Position numbers and translations under genes: made by a program. From positions 1 to 34,958 of the forward strand of contig SKWO01000080.1 in the NCBI GenBank assembly GCA_007128895.1: a stretch of 34,958 bases of DNA, written 5' to 3'. The DNA comes from Gammaproteobacteria bacterium. Its GTDB lineage: Bacteria; Pseudomonadota; Gammaproteobacteria; SKWO01. This document shows positions 10,367-19,811 of this stretch, in pieces. Below the pieces are notes generated by a model that was not told where the DNA came from, did not search any database, and saw nothing but the letters and a program-made list of their open reading frames with translations. Numbering within the stretch: position 1 is the stretch's first letter; each line of letters opens with the position of its first letter.

Positions 10367-11466
10367 GCAACCCCGCATCCGAACAACGCCTGGGAACGGT
10401 CCGGGAGCGCATCGACGCGATCGATGGCGAGCTGCTGCGCCTGATCAGCGAGCGCGCCAAGTGCGCCACCGAGGTCGCGCGGATCAAACTCGAGACGGGC
10501 GGGCAGGGAGGCGAGACCGCCTTCTACCGCCCCGAGCGCGAGGCGGCCATCCTACGCCGGGTGCGCGAGCAGAACCCCGGGCCGCTGGCCGGGGAGACCG
10601 TGGCACGCCTCTTTCGCGAGGTCATCTCGGCCTGTCTGGCGCTGGAGCAGCCGATGCGCGTGGCCTACCTCGGGCCGGAGGGGACCTATACCCACAGCGC
10701 GGCGCTGAAGCAGTTCGGTCACGCCGTCGAGGCGGTGCCGTGCAGCGCCATCGACGAGATCTTCCGTCAGGTCGAGGCGCGGACGGTCGACTTCGGTGTG
10801 GTGCCGGTCGAGAATTCAACCGAGGGGGTGGTCAGCCATACCCTCGACATGTTCCTCAACTCGCCGCTGAAGATCAGTGGCGAGGTCGAGCTGCGGGTCA
10901 ACCACTGCCTGCTCAGCCGGGCCGAAGGAACGGCCGCCATCCGACGTGTTTATGCCCATCAGCAGGCGCTGGCCCAATGTCGTCGCTGGCTCGATGAGCA
11001 TCTCGGCCAGGCCGAGCGTATTCCCTTGGCCAGCAACGCCGAGGCGGCCCGTCTGGCGGCGGGCGAGGCCGGCGCGGCCGCCATCGCCAGCCAGACCGCC
11101 GCCGAGATCTACCAGTTGCCGGTGCTCGCCGCCAATATCGAGGACGAGCCGAACAATACCACTCGCTTTCTGGTCATCGGTCGCCACGATGTGCCGCCGA
11201 GCGGTCAGGACAAGACTACGCTGCTGCTCTCGACCGCCAACCGCCCCGGTGCGCTGCACCGCATGCTCGAACCGCTGGCCAGCAGTGGCATCTCGATGAC
11301 CCGGATCGAGTCGCGTCCATCTCGCCGCGGCACCTGGGACTACGTCTTCTTTGTCGATGTCGAGGGCCATCGTGAAGAGCCGCGTCTGGCCTCGGCACTG
11401 CAGGCGCTCCAGGGTGAGGCGGCGATGGTGCGGGTACTCGGCTCCTATCAGCGCTCGCCGCTGTAG
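10363..11466 (+). CDS. pheA: Bifunctional chorismate mutase / prephenate dehydratase
   Basis: LGTVRERIDAIDGELLRLISERAKCATEVARIK (AroQ), YLGPEGTYTHSAALKQFG and VPVENSTEGVVSHTLD (PDT), ACT domain NRPGALHRMLEPLASSGISMTRIESRPSR; ATGA overlap with serA stop. Confidence 0.97.
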   Translation: MSNPASEQRLGTVRERIDAIDGELLRLISERAKCATEVARIKLETGGQGGETAFYRPEREAAILRRVREQNPGPLAGETVARLFREVISACLALEQPMRVAYLGPEGTYTHSAALKQFGHAVEAVPCSAIDEIFRQVEARTVDFGVVPVENSTEGVVSHTLDMFLNSPLKISGEVELRVNHCLLSRAEGTAAIRRVYAHQQALAQCRRWLDEHLGQAERIPLASNAEAARLAAGEAGAAAIASQTAAEIYQLPVLAANIEDEPNNTTRFLVIGRHDVPPSGQDKTTLLLSTANRPGALHRMLEPLASSGISMTRIESRPSRRGTWDYVFFVDVEGHREEPRLASALQALQGEAAMVRVLGSYQRSPL

Positions 11467-11510
11467 ACCCACGGCTACACCAAGCCCCTTGCCAACGGAG
11501 AATCCGGGAC

Positions 11511-12650
11511 GTGTCTGAACCCTTCGACTTTGCCGACCTTGCTGCCCCCGGTGTGCGCGCGCTGCAGCCCTATCAGCCAGGCAAGCCGCTGGAGGAGCTG
11601 GAGCGTGAATACGGCATCACTGATGCGGTCAAACTGGCCTCCAACGAGAATCCGCTGGGGCCGTCTCCGCGCGCCGTCGAGGCCGCTCTGCGCGCCGCCG
11701 CCGGCTGTGCCCGCTACCCGGACGGCAACGGCTTTGCCCTGCGTCGCGCCCTGGCCGACCACCACGGCCTTGCCCCGGAGCGCATCACCCTCGGCAACGG
11801 CTCCAACGATGTGCTGGAGCTGATCGCACGCGCCTTTCTGACCCAGGAGAAAGAGGCGCTCTTCTCCGAGCACGCCTTTGCCGTCTACCCCTTGGTGACC
11901 CGCGCCATCGGCGCCCGCGAGCGGGTGGTGCCGGCGCGCGACTTCGGCCACGACCTGGAGGCGATGGCCGCAGCGGTTGGAGCGCGTACTCGGGTGGTCT
12001 TTGTTGCCAATCCGAACAACCCCACCGGTACGGCGGTCGATGGGGCGTCGCTGCGTCGTTTTCTCGAGGCGTTGCCGGAGCACGTGATTGCGGTGGTCGA
12101 TGAGGCCTACCTGGAGTACGCCAGCGACCTCTGGCAGGGGGAGGACGACTTTCCCGACGCTTCGCAGTGGCTGGATGAGCTGCCCAATCTGGTGGTCACG
12201 CGGACCTTCTCCAAACTGCACGCCCTGGCCGGGCTGCGGGTCGGCTACGCGCTGTCGCATCCGCAGGTGGCCGATCTGCTGGGCCGGGTGCGCCAGCCCT
12301 TCAATACCAATAGCGTGGCCCAGGCCGCCGCCATCGAGGCCTTGCGCGACCAGGCGCATCAGCAGCGCAGCATCGAGGCCAACCGGGCCGGCATGCGGCA
12401 GCTGGAGGCGGCGCTTGATCGGCTGGGTCTTGCGCGTATTCCGTCTCACGGCAACTTCATCGCCTTCCATTGCGGTGAGGCGAGCAGTGCGGCCAGCTAC
12501 GAGGCGCTGCTGCGCCAAGGGGTGATTGTACGCCCTGTGGACGGCTACGGCCTGCCCGGTTATCTGCGCGTTACGGTCGGTAGCGAGGTGGAAAATAGTC
12601 GTTTCATCAGTGCGATGAAGTCTGTTATTGAGAAAAGGGGTGAGTCTTGA
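11511..12650 (+). CDS. hisC: Histidinol-phosphate / aromatic aminotransferase
   Basis: PGKPLEELEREYGITDAVKLASNENPLGPSP; NPNNPTGTAV; TRTFSKLHALAGLRVGY; GTG start. Confidence 0.94.
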   Translation: MSEPFDFADLAAPGVRALQPYQPGKPLEELEREYGITDAVKLASNENPLGPSPRAVEAALRAAAGCARYPDGNGFALRRALADHHGLAPERITLGNGSNDVLELIARAFLTQEKEALFSEHAFAVYPLVTRAIGARERVVPARDFGHDLEAMAAAVGARTRVVFVANPNNPTGTAVDGASLRRFLEALPEHVIAVVDEAYLEYASDLWQGEDDFPDASQWLDELPNLVVTRTFSKLHALAGLRVGYALSHPQVADLLGRVRQPFNTNSVAQAAAIEALRDQAHQQRSIEANRAGMRQLEAALDRLGLARIPSHGNFIAFHCGEASSAASYEALLRQGVIVRPVDGYGLPGYLRVTVGSEVENSRFISAMKSVIEKRGES

Positions 12651-13528
12651 CGGCACCTCCGCCACTGGCTCGTCTGCTGATCGTCGGTGTCGGCCTGATC
12701 GGTGGCTCGTTGGCGCGTGCGCTGCGTCGGGCCGGTTTTGCCGGTGAGATCATCGGCTGTGGTCGCTCGCTGACCCATCTGGAGCGTGCCGTCGAACTCG
12801 GCGTGATCGATCAGGCCACGACCGATCTGGCGGCGGCGGCTGCCGAGGCGGATGGCATTGTGCTGTGTGTGCCGGTGCTGGCGATCGAAGCGGTCCTGCG
12901 CGAGCTTGCACCGCACCTGCGTCATGATGCGATCATCACCGATGTCGGCAGCACCAAGGGCAGCGTGGTGGCGGCGGCCCGCGCGGTCTTCGGTACGTTG
13001 CCGGCCAACTTCGTGCCGGGCCACCCGATCGCCGGAACCGAGCGCAATGGGGTCGAGGCCTCCTTTGCCGAACTCTTCGACGGGCGGCGCGTCATTCTGA
13101 CCCCGGAGCCGGAGACCGGCGGTGCGGCACTGGAGCGGGTGCGCGAGCTATGGCAGGCGTGCGGTGCCGACGTGGTCGAGATGAGCGCCGAACACCACGA
13201 TCAGGTGCTGGCCGAGACCAGCCACTTGCCGCACGTGCTGGCCTATACCCTGGTCGACAACCTGGCCCGAAAGGCCGAGCGACGTGAGATCTTCCGTTAC
13301 GCTGCCGGTGGCTTTCGTGACTTTACCCGCATCGCCTCGAGTGATCCGGCCATGTGGCGCGACATCTGTCTCGCCAACCGAGCGGCGCTGGGTGAGGCGC
13401 TGCGCGATTTTCGCGCCGATCTCGACCGTATCATCACGGCGGTAGAGCAGGGCGATGAATCCACACTGATAGACCGATTCAGCCGGGCCAAGACGGCGCG
13501 CGACCGTTTTACCCGTGAGGAGCCATAG
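12647..13528 (+). CDS. tyrA: Prephenate dehydrogenase
   Basis: RLLIVGVGLIGGSLARALRRAGFAGEIIGCGRS; TDVGSTKGSVV; PGHPIAGTERNGVEA; TTG start overlapping hisC stop (TTGA), with in-frame TGA at 12641-12643 just upstream. Confidence 0.93.
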   Translation: MTAPPPLARLLIVGVGLIGGSLARALRRAGFAGEIIGCGRSLTHLERAVELGVIDQATTDLAAAAAEADGIVLCVPVLAIEAVLRELAPHLRHDAIITDVGSTKGSVVAAARAVFGTLPANFVPGHPIAGTERNGVEASFAELFDGRRVILTPEPETGGAALERVRELWQACGADVVEMSAEHHDQVLAETSHLPHVLAYTLVDNLARKAERREIFRYAAGGFRDFTRIASSDPAMWRDICLANRAALGEALRDFRADLDRIITAVEQGDESTLIDRFSRAKTARDRFTREEP

Positions 13529-13532
13529 TGCA

Positions 13533-14855
13533 ATGACAGAGCGTATCTTTCAGGTCACCCCCGGTGGCCGCCTTCAGGGCGAGGCAAGGGTGCCGGGTGA
13601 CAAGTCGATCTCCCATCGGGCGATCATGTTCGGTGCCTTTGCCCATGGGCGCACCACCATCGACGGCTTTCTCTCCGGTGCCGACAACCTGGCCACGCTG
13701 AACGCCTTTCGTGCCATGGGCGTGAGCATCGATGGCCCCGACGAGCGTGGGCGGGTGGTGGTGGATGGCCACGGACCGGAAGCGCTGCAAGCGCCGACCG
13801 GTCCGCTCGATCTGGGCAACTCAGGCACCTCGATGCGTCTGCTCTCGGGGCTGCTGTCCTCCCTGCCGTTTGATGTCACCCTGATCGGTGACGGCTCATT
13901 ATCGCGCCGTCCGATGCGCCGGGTCACCGAGCCGCTGGGGCAGATGGGGGCCGAGATCGAGGCGACGCCCGAAGGCACGCCGCCGCTGCACATCCGCGGT
14001 GGGCGCGCCCTGCGCGGCATCGACTATCCGATGCCGGTGGCCAGTGCCCAGGTCAAGTCGGCCCTGCTGCTGGCCGGGCTGAGTGCGCAGGGGCGCACCT
14101 GCGTGACCGAGCCGGCGCCGTCACGCGACCATACCGAGCGCATGCTGACCGCTTTCGGCTGCCCGGTCGAGCGCGACGGGGCAACGGTCTGTGTCGAGGG
14201 GGGTGCCCGCCTGCAAGCCACGGCCATCGACGTGCCGGGCGACATCTCGTCGGCAGCCTTCTTTCTGGTCGGCGCGGCGATCGCACCGGGCTCCGACCTG
14301 CTGCTGCGCCATGTCGGGATCAACCCGACCCGTACCGGCGTGCTCGACATCCTGCGTCTGATGGGGGCCGATATCGCGCTGGAGAACGAGCGTGATATCG
14401 GTGGTGAGCCGGTCGCCGATCTGCGCGTGCGCGGGGGTGCCCCGCTGCGCGGCATCGAGATCCCGGAGGCGCTGGTGCCGCTGGCGATCGATGAGTTTCC
14501 CGCCCTCTTCATCGCTGCCGCCTGTGCCGAGGGGCGCACCGTACTGACCGGGGCCCGTGAGCTGCGGGTCAAGGAGTCGGACCGTATTCAGGTCATGGCG
14601 GACGGTCTGCAGACGCTGGGTGTCAGCGCCACGCCGACCGACGACGGCATTGTCATCGAGCCGGGACCGATCGGCGGCGGCGAGGTGCAGAGCCACGGCG
14701 ACCACCGTATCGCCATGTCCTTTGCCATGGCTGGCCTGCGCGCCAACGGCGTGATCACGATCCGCGACTGCGCCAATGTCGATACCTCCTTCCCCGGTTT
14801 TGTCGCGCTGGCTTCGGCTTGTGGGTTGACACTGCAAGAGGCGCAGGCGGCATGA
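13533..14855 (+). CDS. aroA: 3-phosphoshikimate 1-carboxyvinyltransferase (EPSP synthase)
   Basis: [81 protein letters not shown]. Confidence 0.98.
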   Translation: MTERIFQVTPGGRLQGEARVPGDKSISHRAIMFGAFAHGRTTIDGFLSGADNLATLNAFRAMGVSIDGPDERGRVVVDGHGPEALQAPTGPLDLGNSGTSMRLLSGLLSSLPFDVTLIGDGSLSRRPMRRVTEPLGQMGAEIEATPEGTPPLHIRGGRALRGIDYPMPVASAQVKSALLLAGLSAQGRTCVTEPAPSRDHTERMLTAFGCPVERDGATVCVEGGARLQATAIDVPGDISSAAFFLVGAAIAPGSDLLLRHVGINPTRTGVLDILRLMGADIALENERDIGGEPVADLRVRGGAPLRGIEIPEALVPLAIDEFPALFIAAACAEGRTVLTGARELRVKESDRIQVMADGLQTLGVSATPTDDGIVIEPGPIGGGEVQSHGDHRIAMSFAMAGLRANGVITIRDCANVDTSFPGFVALASACGLTLQEAQAA

Positions 14856-15541
14856 GCCGGTCGGTCCCGGTCATCACCATCGACGGCCCGAGCGGCTCGG
14901 GCAAGGGCACGGTCAGCCAGCGTCTGGCGCGTGACCTCGGCTGGCACTACCTCGACAGTGGCGCCCTCTACCGGCTGGTCGGCCTGGCCGCCGAGCGCCA
15001 CCGTGTCGCGTTGGACGACGAGGCGGCGCTGGCGGCACTGGCCGAGGCGCTCGATGTCGAGTTCGATCTGCACGCCGACGATCTCAAGGTGGTGCTGGAG
15101 GGGGAGGATGTCACCCTGGTGATCCGCAGCGAAACGGCGGGTAACCGCGCCTCCAAGGTCGCCGCCTTGCCAGCCGTGCGCACGGCGCTGGTGGCGCGCC
15201 AGCACGCCTTTCGCCGGCTGCCGGGGCTGGTGACCGATGGGCGCGACATGGGTACGGTGATCTTCCCGGATGCGCCGCTCAAGCTCTTTTTGACCGCCAG
15301 TGCAGAAGAACGTGCAAATCGTCGTTACAAGCAGTTGAAAGAAAAGGGTATCGATGCTAATATTTCGAACCTTGTTGCGGAGATCGCCGAACGCGATGCC
15401 CGCGACAGTCAGCGCAGTACCGCGCCATTGCGTCCGGCCGAGGACGCCATTGAAGTCGAGACCTCGTCGATCGGTATCGAAGAGGTGATGCAGCAGGTGG
15501 CCCGCCTGTGTCGTCAGCGCTTTGGTGATCAGGTACTGTAA
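14852..15541 (+). CDS. cmk: Cytidylate kinase
   Basis: [76 protein letters not shown] overlap with aroA stop. Confidence 0.98.
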   Translation: MSRSVPVITIDGPSGSGKGTVSQRLARDLGWHYLDSGALYRLVGLAAERHRVALDDEAALAALAEALDVEFDLHADDLKVVLEGEDVTLVIRSETAGNRASKVAALPAVRTALVARQHAFRRLPGLVTDGRDMGTVIFPDAPLKLFLTASAEERANRRYKQLKEKGIDANISNLVAEIAERDARDSQRSTAPLRPAEDAIEVETSSIGIEEVMQQVARLCRQRFGDQVL

Positions 15542-15553
15542 GTCATTGTTCAT

Positions 15554-15606
15554 GCCGCATTGTGCGGCCACAACCAGGCTCCGGCGGCAGCCCCGTCGGG
15601 TTTTCC
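15554..15606 (+). promoter_or_regulatory. Structured rpsA leader: two predicted stem-loops between cmk and rpsA
   Basis: GCCGCA-TTG-TGCGGC (15554-15568), then CCGGCGG...CCGTCGG (7-bp stem with one G-U) followed by GTTTT. Confidence 0.45.
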
Positions 15607-15623
15607 AGGGAAACAACATCGTT

Positions 15624-17309
15624 ATGAGCGAAAGCTTTGCCGAGCTCTTTGAACAGAGCCTCTCCAAGACCCAGATGCGCCCCGGCGCAATCGTTGTCGG
15701 CACCGTGGTCGACATCACCAGTGAAATGGTCATCGTCAACGCCGGACTCAAGTCCGAAGGCGTGATCCCCCTCGAACAGTTCCGCAACGAGAGCGGTGAA
15801 CTCGAAGTCAGCATCGGTGATCAGATCGATGTCGCCCTCGAGGCCGTTGAAGACGGCTTCGGCGAGACCCGCCTGTCGCGCGAGAAGGCTCGCCGCGCCG
15901 AATCGTGGACCCGCCTGGAGAAGGCGTTCGAGGCCGAAGAGACCATCACCGGCTTCATCACCGACCGCGTCAAGGGTGGTTTCACCGTCGACGTTGGCGA
16001 CATCCGCGCCTTCCTGCCCGGTTCGCTGGTCGATGTGCGTCCGGTTCGCGACACCTCCTATCTCGAAGGCAAGGAGCTGGAGTTCAAGGTCATCAAGCTC
16101 GACCGCCATCGCAACAACGTGGTCGTTTCGCGCCGTGCCGTGGTCGAGGCCGAGGGCAGCGAAGAGCGCGAAGCACTGCTGGAAAACCTGGAAGAAGGAC
16201 AGGTGCTCAAGGGCATCGTCAAGAACCTCACCGACTACGGCGCCTTCGTCGACCTGGGTGGCATCGATGGTCTGCTGCACATCACCGACATGGCGTGGAA
16301 GCGTGTGCGCCACCCGAGCGAAGTGGTCAATGTCGGCGACGAGATCGAGGTCAAGGTGCTCAAGTTCGATCGCGAACGCATGCGCGTTTCGCTCGGTCTC
16401 AAGCAGCTCGGTGAAGATCCGTGGGTCGATATCGAACGCCGCTACCCGGAAGGCGCCCGCGTCTTCGGCAAGGTCAGCAACATCACCGATTACGGTGCCT
16501 TCGTCGAGATCGAGGATGGCGTCGAGGGTCTGGTGCACGTCTCCGAGATGGACTGGACCAACAAGAACGTCAACCCGGCGAAGGTGGTCCAGGTGGGCGA
16601 CGAGGTCGAGGTTATGGTGCTCGATATCGACGCCGAGCGCCGTCGTATCTCGCTGGGCATGAAGCAGTGCCAGCCCAATCCGTGGGACGAGTTCGCTGCC
16701 AGCCACAGCAAGAACGACAAGGTCAGTGGCAAGATCAAGTCGATCACCGACTTCGGTATCTTCATTGGCCTGGATGGCGGTATCGATGGCCTGGTCCACC
16801 TCTCCGATATCTCGTGGACGGTGCCGGGAGAAGAGGCCGTGCGCAACTTCAAGAAGGGTGACGAGGTCGAGGCCGTGGTGCTGGTGGTTGATCCGGAGCG
16901 GGAGCGTATCTCGCTGGGCATCAAGCAGCTCGACGGCGATCCGATGGCCGACTGGACCGCGAGCCATGGCAAGAACAGCATCGTCACCGGTACGGTCAAG
17001 GAAGTCGATGCCAAGGGCGCCGTGGTGGTCCTCGATGGCGACAATGAGATCGAAGGCTATCTGCGCGCTTCCGAACTGTCGAGAGACCGTGTCGAGGATG
17101 CCCGTACGGTGCTCAACGTGGGTGATCAGGTCGAAGCCAAGATCATCAACATCGATCGCAAGAACCGTAACATCATGCTCTCGATCAAGGCCAAGGATAG
17201 CCAGGACGAGGTCGAGGCGGTGCAGGATTACACCCGCAATGCCCCGGCCAGCAATCCGACCTTGGGCGATCTGCTCAAGGAGCAGATGGGCCAGCGAAGC
17301 GACAGCTGA
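15624..17309 (+). CDS. rpsA: 30S ribosomal protein S1 with repeated S1 domains
   Basis: [31 protein letters not shown]; repeated G.V....DYGAFV.....VEGLVH.S-type S1 motifs. Confidence 0.98.
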   Translation: MSESFAELFEQSLSKTQMRPGAIVVGTVVDITSEMVIVNAGLKSEGVIPLEQFRNESGELEVSIGDQIDVALEAVEDGFGETRLSREKARRAESWTRLEKAFEAEETITGFITDRVKGGFTVDVGDIRAFLPGSLVDVRPVRDTSYLEGKELEFKVIKLDRHRNNVVVSRRAVVEAEGSEEREALLENLEEGQVLKGIVKNLTDYGAFVDLGGIDGLLHITDMAWKRVRHPSEVVNVGDEIEVKVLKFDRERMRVSLGLKQLGEDPWVDIERRYPEGARVFGKVSNITDYGAFVEIEDGVEGLVHVSEMDWTNKNVNPAKVVQVGDEVEVMVLDIDAERRRISLGMKQCQPNPWDEFAASHSKNDKVSGKIKSITDFGIFIGLDGGIDGLVHLSDISWTVPGEEAVRNFKKGDEVEAVVLVVDPERERISLGIKQLDGDPMADWTASHGKNSIVTGTVKEVDAKGAVVVLDGDNEIEGYLRASELSRDRVEDARTVLNVGDQVEAKIINIDRKNRNIMLSIKAKDSQDEVEAVQDYTRNAPASNPTLGDLLKEQMGQRSDS

Positions 17310-17321
17310 GCGTATCCGGTA

Positions 17322-17345
17322 CCGGGTGCCGCGTGCGGCACCCGG
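17322..17345 (+). repeat. Perfect 11-bp inverted repeat (hairpin) between rpsA and ihfB, no T-tract
   Basis: CCGGGTGCCGC-GT-GCGGCACCCGG read directly. Confidence 0.85.
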
Positions 17346-17376
17346 CTGACCGGTTCGGTTACCCGTTGGAGACGAT

Positions 17377-17691
17377 ATGACCAAATCGGAATTGATCGAA
17401 ACCCTTGCCCAGGGCCAGCAGACGCAGCTGGCTTACAAGGATGTCGAGCTCGCGGTCAAGTCGATTCTTGAGCAGATGACTCAGGCGTTGGCCAATGGTG
17501 AACGGATCGAGATCCGCGGCTTTGGCAGCTTCTCGCTCCATTATCGGCCACCCCGGGTTGGCCGCAACCCGAAGACCGGCGAGCCGGTCGAGCTTCCTGC
17601 CAAGCATGTGCCTCACTTCAAGCCGGGCAAGGAGCTGCGGGAACGGGTCGACAGCAGTAAGGAAACGGTACGCATCCAGAGCGGTACTTGA
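17377..17691 (+). CDS. ihfB: Integration host factor subunit beta
   Basis: [91 protein letters not shown]. Confidence 0.98.
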   Translation: MTKSELIETLAQGQQTQLAYKDVELAVKSILEQMTQALANGERIEIRGFGSFSLHYRPPRVGRNPKTGEPVELPAKHVPHFKPGKELRERVDSSKETVRIQSGT

Positions 17692-17730
17692 TGCGGCGCT
17701 GTTCAGATTACGGAGTCACGTACTCCCCTG

Positions 17731-17766
17731 AGACGGCACGGGTGTGAACTCGTGCCGTCTTTTTTT
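17731..17766 (+). terminator. Rho-independent terminator downstream of ihfB
   Basis: AGACGGCACG-GGTGTGAACT-CGTGCCGTCT followed by TTTTTT; perfect 10-bp stem. Confidence 0.93.
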
Positions 17767-17786
17767 GCTCAAGGGAAGCGTTGATC

Positions 17787-18080
17787 GTGAAACGTCTACT
17801 CAGTCTGCTCTTCTTTCTGATCGTCACCCTCTTCGGTGTGGCCCTGGCCATGCGCAACAGCGAACGGGTGCACTTCGATTACTACCACGGCAGCCTCGAT
17901 ATCTCGCTGTCGCTGCTGTTGGCACTGACCCTGCTGGTGGGCGCTCTGCTCGGGATTGCGGCGAGTCTCTCGGTGGTGATCCAGAGTCGCATCGAGCTGG
18001 CCCGAGTCAGGCGCAAGGCGGCAGTGACCGAGAAGGAGGTCATGAACCTGCGCGCGTTGCCGCTTCGTGACCACGATTGA
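17787..18080 (+). CDS. lapA: Lipopolysaccharide assembly protein A (LapA, DUF1049)
   Basis: VKRLLSLLFFLIVTLFGVALAMRNSERVHFDYYHGSLDISLSLLLALTLLVGALLGI; SD AAGGGAAG before GTG 17787 (TTG 17781 is an alternative). Confidence 0.88.
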   Translation: MKRLLSLLFFLIVTLFGVALAMRNSERVHFDYYHGSLDISLSLLLALTLLVGALLGIAASLSVVIQSRIELARVRRKAAVTEKEVMNLRALPLRDHD

Positions 18081-19234
18081 GTAGCCAGATGGGGCTGGAA
18101 CTCCTCTTTTTGCTGCTGCCGGTCGCTGCGTTGAGCGGCTGGGTGGCCGGCCGTCGTCGCAGCCGGCGTGACAGCGAGTGCAGTGAGTTGCCCTCGGACT
18201 ACTTTCGTGGGCTCAATTACCTGCTCAACGAGCAGCCGGACAAGGCGATCGAGGTCTTTATCCGCCTGATCGAGATCGACAGCGAGACGGTCGAGACCCA
18301 TATCGCCGTGGGCAGCCTCTTTCGCCGTCGGGGCGAGGTCGATCGTGCCATCCGCATCCACCAGAACCTGATCGCCCGTCCCAACCTGAGTCGGGAGGCG
18401 CGCGCGCAGGCGCTCTATGAACTGGGCGAGGACTATCTCAAGGCGGGTCTGCTTGACCGTGCCGAGAGCCTCTTTGTCGATCTGGCTGATCGTGGCATCC
18501 ATAGCGAACGTGTCTTGCTCAACCTGTTGGACATCTATCAACAGGAGAAGGAGTGGTTGAAAGCGGTCGAGGTGGCGCTGCGTGTGCAGCAGGTGAGTGG
18601 GCGCTTGATGGGTGCTGTGGTGGCCCAGCACTATTGTGAACTGGCCGAGGTGGCTCGGCGCGGCGGTGAGAGTGGACGCGCTCGCCGGATGGTGCAACGT
18701 GCCCTGGAGAGCCACGCCGGCTGTGTTCGTGCGAGTCTGCTGGAGGGCGCCCTGGCGCTGGAAAGTGAGCATTGGCGTCAGGCGATTCGCGCCTATCGTC
18801 GTGTCGAACAGCAGGATCCGGCCTACTTGCCAGAGGTGGTCGAGCCGTTGCTGACGGCCTACCGGGCCGTGGGTGAGGTGCGGGAGATGGTCGACTGGCT
18901 GCGCCATGTGCTCAATGATTACGGCAATGAGCGGGCCATGGAGGTGCTGATGGCGACCATCCAGGAGCAGGATGGGCCGGCGGCGGCGTTGGCCTTTATG
19001 CACGACTACAGCCGTCGTCATCCTTCACTGCGCGCTCTGCGTCTTCAGCTTGAGCTGAAGCAGGCTCAGTCAGAGGGGGCGGTCAAGGAGGCGTTGGAGG
19101 TGATCGCGGAACCGGTTGAACAGCTGGCCCAGGCAGCACTTCTCTACCGCTGTGAGCGGTGTGGCTTTGGCGGTCGCCAATTGCACTGGCTCTGCCCAGG
19201 CTGCAAGAGCTGGGGTACGGTCAAGCCGGAGTGA
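18077..19234 (+). CDS. lapB: Lipopolysaccharide assembly protein B (LapB; TPR plus C-terminal rubredoxin-type metal-binding domain)
   Basis: DYFRGLNYLLNEQPDKAIEVFIRLIEIDSETVETHIAVGSLFRRRGEVDRAIRIHQNLI; C-terminal YRCERCGFGGRQLHWLCPGCKSWGTVKP; start TTG 18077 or ATG 18089. Confidence 0.93.
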   Translation: MSSQMGLELLFLLLPVAALSGWVAGRRRSRRDSECSELPSDYFRGLNYLLNEQPDKAIEVFIRLIEIDSETVETHIAVGSLFRRRGEVDRAIRIHQNLIARPNLSREARAQALYELGEDYLKAGLLDRAESLFVDLADRGIHSERVLLNLLDIYQQEKEWLKAVEVALRVQQVSGRLMGAVVAQHYCELAEVARRGGESGRARRMVQRALESHAGCVRASLLEGALALESEHWRQAIRAYRRVEQQDPAYLPEVVEPLLTAYRAVGEVREMVDWLRHVLNDYGNERAMEVLMATIQEQDGPAAALAFMHDYSRRHPSLRALRLQLELKQAQSEGAVKEALEVIAEPVEQLAQAALLYRCERCGFGGRQLHWLCPGCKSWGTVKPE

Positions 19235-19811
19235 GGCGACGGCTGGCCGACTCGGTGGTGTAGCGCCAGAGGGTTGTTCGCTCCAGTGGCAGGTCGCCCG
19301 GTAGCCCGGCCTTGCGTCGCAACTGGATCAGAAACTCGACCGGATCGGGTAGGGTGGACCAGACGCTCGGAAGAAAGGTGCCGCGGTGGCTATCTGCCTC
19401 GAGAATGACCCCGTCGATTCCCGGCTGTAACTGTTCGACCAGATCGCGTTCATCGATGAAGTCGAGCGGGGCGGGCGGGCTGAGTACCGAGAGGCTCAGT
19501 TCGAGTCCTGCCAGCTCTTCCCGGCGCAATGGGGGAAATCGGGGGTCGTCGAGTGCCGCTGCACGGGTGTTGGCGCGGACATCTTCGTGAAGGGGGCGTA
19601 CCGCTTCAAGCGTGCCAATGCAGCCGCGTAGTCGTTCGTCATGCATCAAGGTCACGAAGCTGGCGCCGGGAGCCGTGATGAGCCCCCCATCGGGTGGGGG
19701 CAGCGTCCGACCGGGCAGACCGAGTACCTCGTGCAGGGTCGATTCGGCCAGATCAAGCAGCCAGTCGAACTGTGTCGGGTTGAGCCGTTTCATGAAATTC
19801 CCATGCCCCAT
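19221..19811 (-). CDS. amrA: AmmeMemoRadiSam system protein A (AMMECR1 domain)
   Basis: GASFVTLMHDERLRGCIGTLEAVRPLHEDVRANTRAAALDDPRFPPLRREELAGLELSLSVLSPP...GVILEADSHRGTFLPSVWSTLPDPVEFLIQLRRKAGLP (AMMECR1 signature); start 19811 or 19793. Confidence 0.93.
   Translation of the reverse strand: MGHGNFMKRLNPTQFDWLLDLAESTLHEVLGLPGRTLPPPDGGLITAPGASFVTLMHDERLRGCIGTLEAVRPLHEDVRANTRAAALDDPRFPPLRREELAGLELSLSVLSPPAPLDFIDERDLVEQLQPGIDGVILEADSHRGTFLPSVWSTLPDPVEFLIQLRRKAGLPGDLPLERTTLWRYTTESASRRLTPA

Noticed and set aside
15543-17384. 613-aa minus-strand ORF inside rpsA
   Set aside because: Entirely antisense to rpsA and its flanks; repetitive appearance mirrors the S1 domain repeats; artefact.
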